Part shown: in pieces, positions 6,182 to 7,223 of the stretch
Numbering within the stretch: the stretch's first letter is position 1
How the letters are laid out: every line of letters starts with the position of its first letter
Program-made: the position numbers and the translations under genes
Notes under the pieces: model-generated
Databases searched by the model: none
Seen by the model: only the letters and a program-made list of their open reading frames with translations
What the model was told of the DNA's origin: nothing
Assembly: GCA_002422455.1 (NCBI GenBank)
Contig: DIVK01000113.1
Location: 2,001 to 9,223 of the forward strand
Direction of reading: 5' to 3'
Source of the DNA: Rhodoferax sp. UBA6134
Lineage (GTDB): Bacteria > Pseudomonadota > Gammaproteobacteria > Burkholderiales > Burkholderiaceae_C
DNA length: 7,223 nt

Positions 6182-7223
6182 CGATCGGCCTGATTTGCCT
6201 TGCCACGGTGCTGCTGCTGGCGCTGTTGCGTATTCCCCTGGGCATTGCCCTGCTCACGGTGGCGCTGGCCGGCATCAGCTTCATCAACAGCTTTGATGCC
6301 GCGCGCACCTTGCTTCCCATGACGCTGACCGAAGCCGCGTTTTCCTATGAGCTGGCGGTGGTGCCGCTGTTCATCCTGATGGGCAATGTGCTGTCGCGCA
6401 CCGGCATCTCCGAGGACCTGTTCCGCGCCGCTAATGCCTTTTTGGGGGCGGTGCGTGGCGGCCTGGCGCTGGCCACCGTGGTCACTTGCGCGGGTTTTAG
6501 TGCGGTGTGCGGCTCCAGCTTTGCCACGGCGGCCACCATGGCCAAGGTGGCCTACCCGAGCATGAAGCGTTACGGTTATTCAGACCGCCTGGCCTCGGCC
6601 ACCATTGCAGCGGGCGGCACCCTGGGTATCTTGATTCCGCCTTCCATCATCCTGATGATCTACGGTATTTTGACGCAGCAAAACATTGGCGAACTGTTCA
6701 TTGCCGGCGTCATTCCCGGCCTGATCGGGCTACTGATGTACATGCTGGTGATTTATGTGATTGCCTGGCTCAAGCCCGAGCAAGCGCCGCGTGGCGCCAA
6801 ATCCACGGCGGCTGAACGCCTGGCGTCGCTGGCGGGGGTCTGGCCCTTTGCGGCGCTGTTCCTGCTGATCATCGGCGGCCTCTACCTGGGCTTGTTTACC
6901 GCCACCGAGGCAGGTGGCATTGGTGCCGGCGTGGCGCTGCTGATTGCCATCAGCCAGCGGCGCATGAACTGGGCGCGGTTTCGCGAGGTGATGGTCGAGA
7001 CCGCGAACACCTCGGTGATGCTGTACGTGGTGCTGTTTGGGGCCATGATGTTTGCGCAATTGATTTCCATGTCGGGGCTGGCCGATGAGTTGCTGCAACT
7101 GGTGCAAAACTCCGGGCTCTCAAAAATGGGCGTCCTGATGGCCATCCTGGCGGTGTTCTTGCTGCTGGGCTGCGTGATGGACTCGATGGCCATCATCCTC
7201 ATCTTTGTGCCGCTGTTCATGCC
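6178..7223 (+). CDS. dctM-like: TRAP transporter large membrane subunit, DctM family (3' end outside window)
   Basis: The transport channel of the TRAP system, which uses an ion gradient to move the ligand delivered by the binding protein. The frame starts at the ATG overlapping the dctQ stop, with a GGAG site at 6166-6169, eight bases away. It stays open to the right edge, giving 348 residues. Family members have about 425-430, so roughly 80 are missing. Recognisable blocks are VPLFILMGN from residue 62, CGSSFATAATM from 111, GTLGILIPPS from 148, GVIPG near 178, ATEAGG from 242 and the GCVMDSMAI region from 331. Most of the length is hydrophobic and fits many membrane helices. Nothing suggests damage. 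Genes beyond the edge may belong to the same operon. Confidence 0.94.
   Translation, partial: MTIGLICLATVLLLALLRIPLGIALLTVALAGISFINSFDAARTLLPMTLTEAAFSYELAVVPLFILMGNVLSRTGISEDLFRAANAFLGAVRGGLALATVVTCAGFSAVCGSSFATAATMAKVAYPSMKRYGYSDRLASATIAAGGTLGILIPPSIILMIYGILTQQNIGELFIAGVIPGLIGLLMYMLVIYVIAWLKPEQAPRGAKSTAAERLASLAGVWPFAALFLLIIGGLYLGLFTATEAGGIGAGVALLIAISQRRMNWARFREVMVETANTSVMLYVVLFGAMMFAQLISMSGLADELLQLVQNSGLSKMGVLMAILAVFLLLGCVMDSMAIILIFVPLFM

Overview
The window reads as GC-rich chromosomal DNA from a betaproteobacterium. Gene content and protein style (a single-chain pyruvate carboxylase, a LysR regulator, and a TRAP transporter beside an M20 amidohydrolase) suggest Burkholderiales and perhaps Comamonadaceae (Rhodoferax or Polaromonas-like). 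This placement is an impression from protein sequence, not a search result. I see no mobile element, CRISPR array, tRNA or rRNA, and no sign of recent transfer.

Layout: (1) Positions 1-2414, plus strand, hold the C-terminal two thirds of a pyruvate carboxylase whose start lies before the window. (2) Positions 2416-3300, minus strand, hold a complete LysR-type regulator that converges on the carboxylase with one base between the stop codons. (3) Positions 3301-3423 are a divergent control region with an 11/13 inverted repeat that brackets a possible promoter. (4) From 3424 to the right edge, on the plus strand, is a tight run of four genes: an M20 amidohydrolase of the hippurate/IAA-amino acid hydrolase type (TTG start), a TRAP solute-binding protein (DctP type), the TRAP small membrane subunit (DctQ type), and the TRAP large membrane subunit (DctM type, cut by the right edge).

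The right part looks like one inducible uptake-and-hydrolysis unit. The periplasmic binding protein captures a carboxylate ligand and the DctQ/DctM pair imports it with a sodium or proton gradient. The cytoplasmic amidohydrolase, which has no signal peptide, could then split an amide or N-acyl bond in the imported molecule. The divergent LysR protein is the natural candidate regulator. The substrate cannot be named from sequence. The carboxylase is an anaplerotic housekeeping enzyme and is probably only a neighbour.

All genes look intact apart from the two cut by the window edges. The control region at 3301-3423 is the only stretch over 100 bases without a gene, so coding density is very high.
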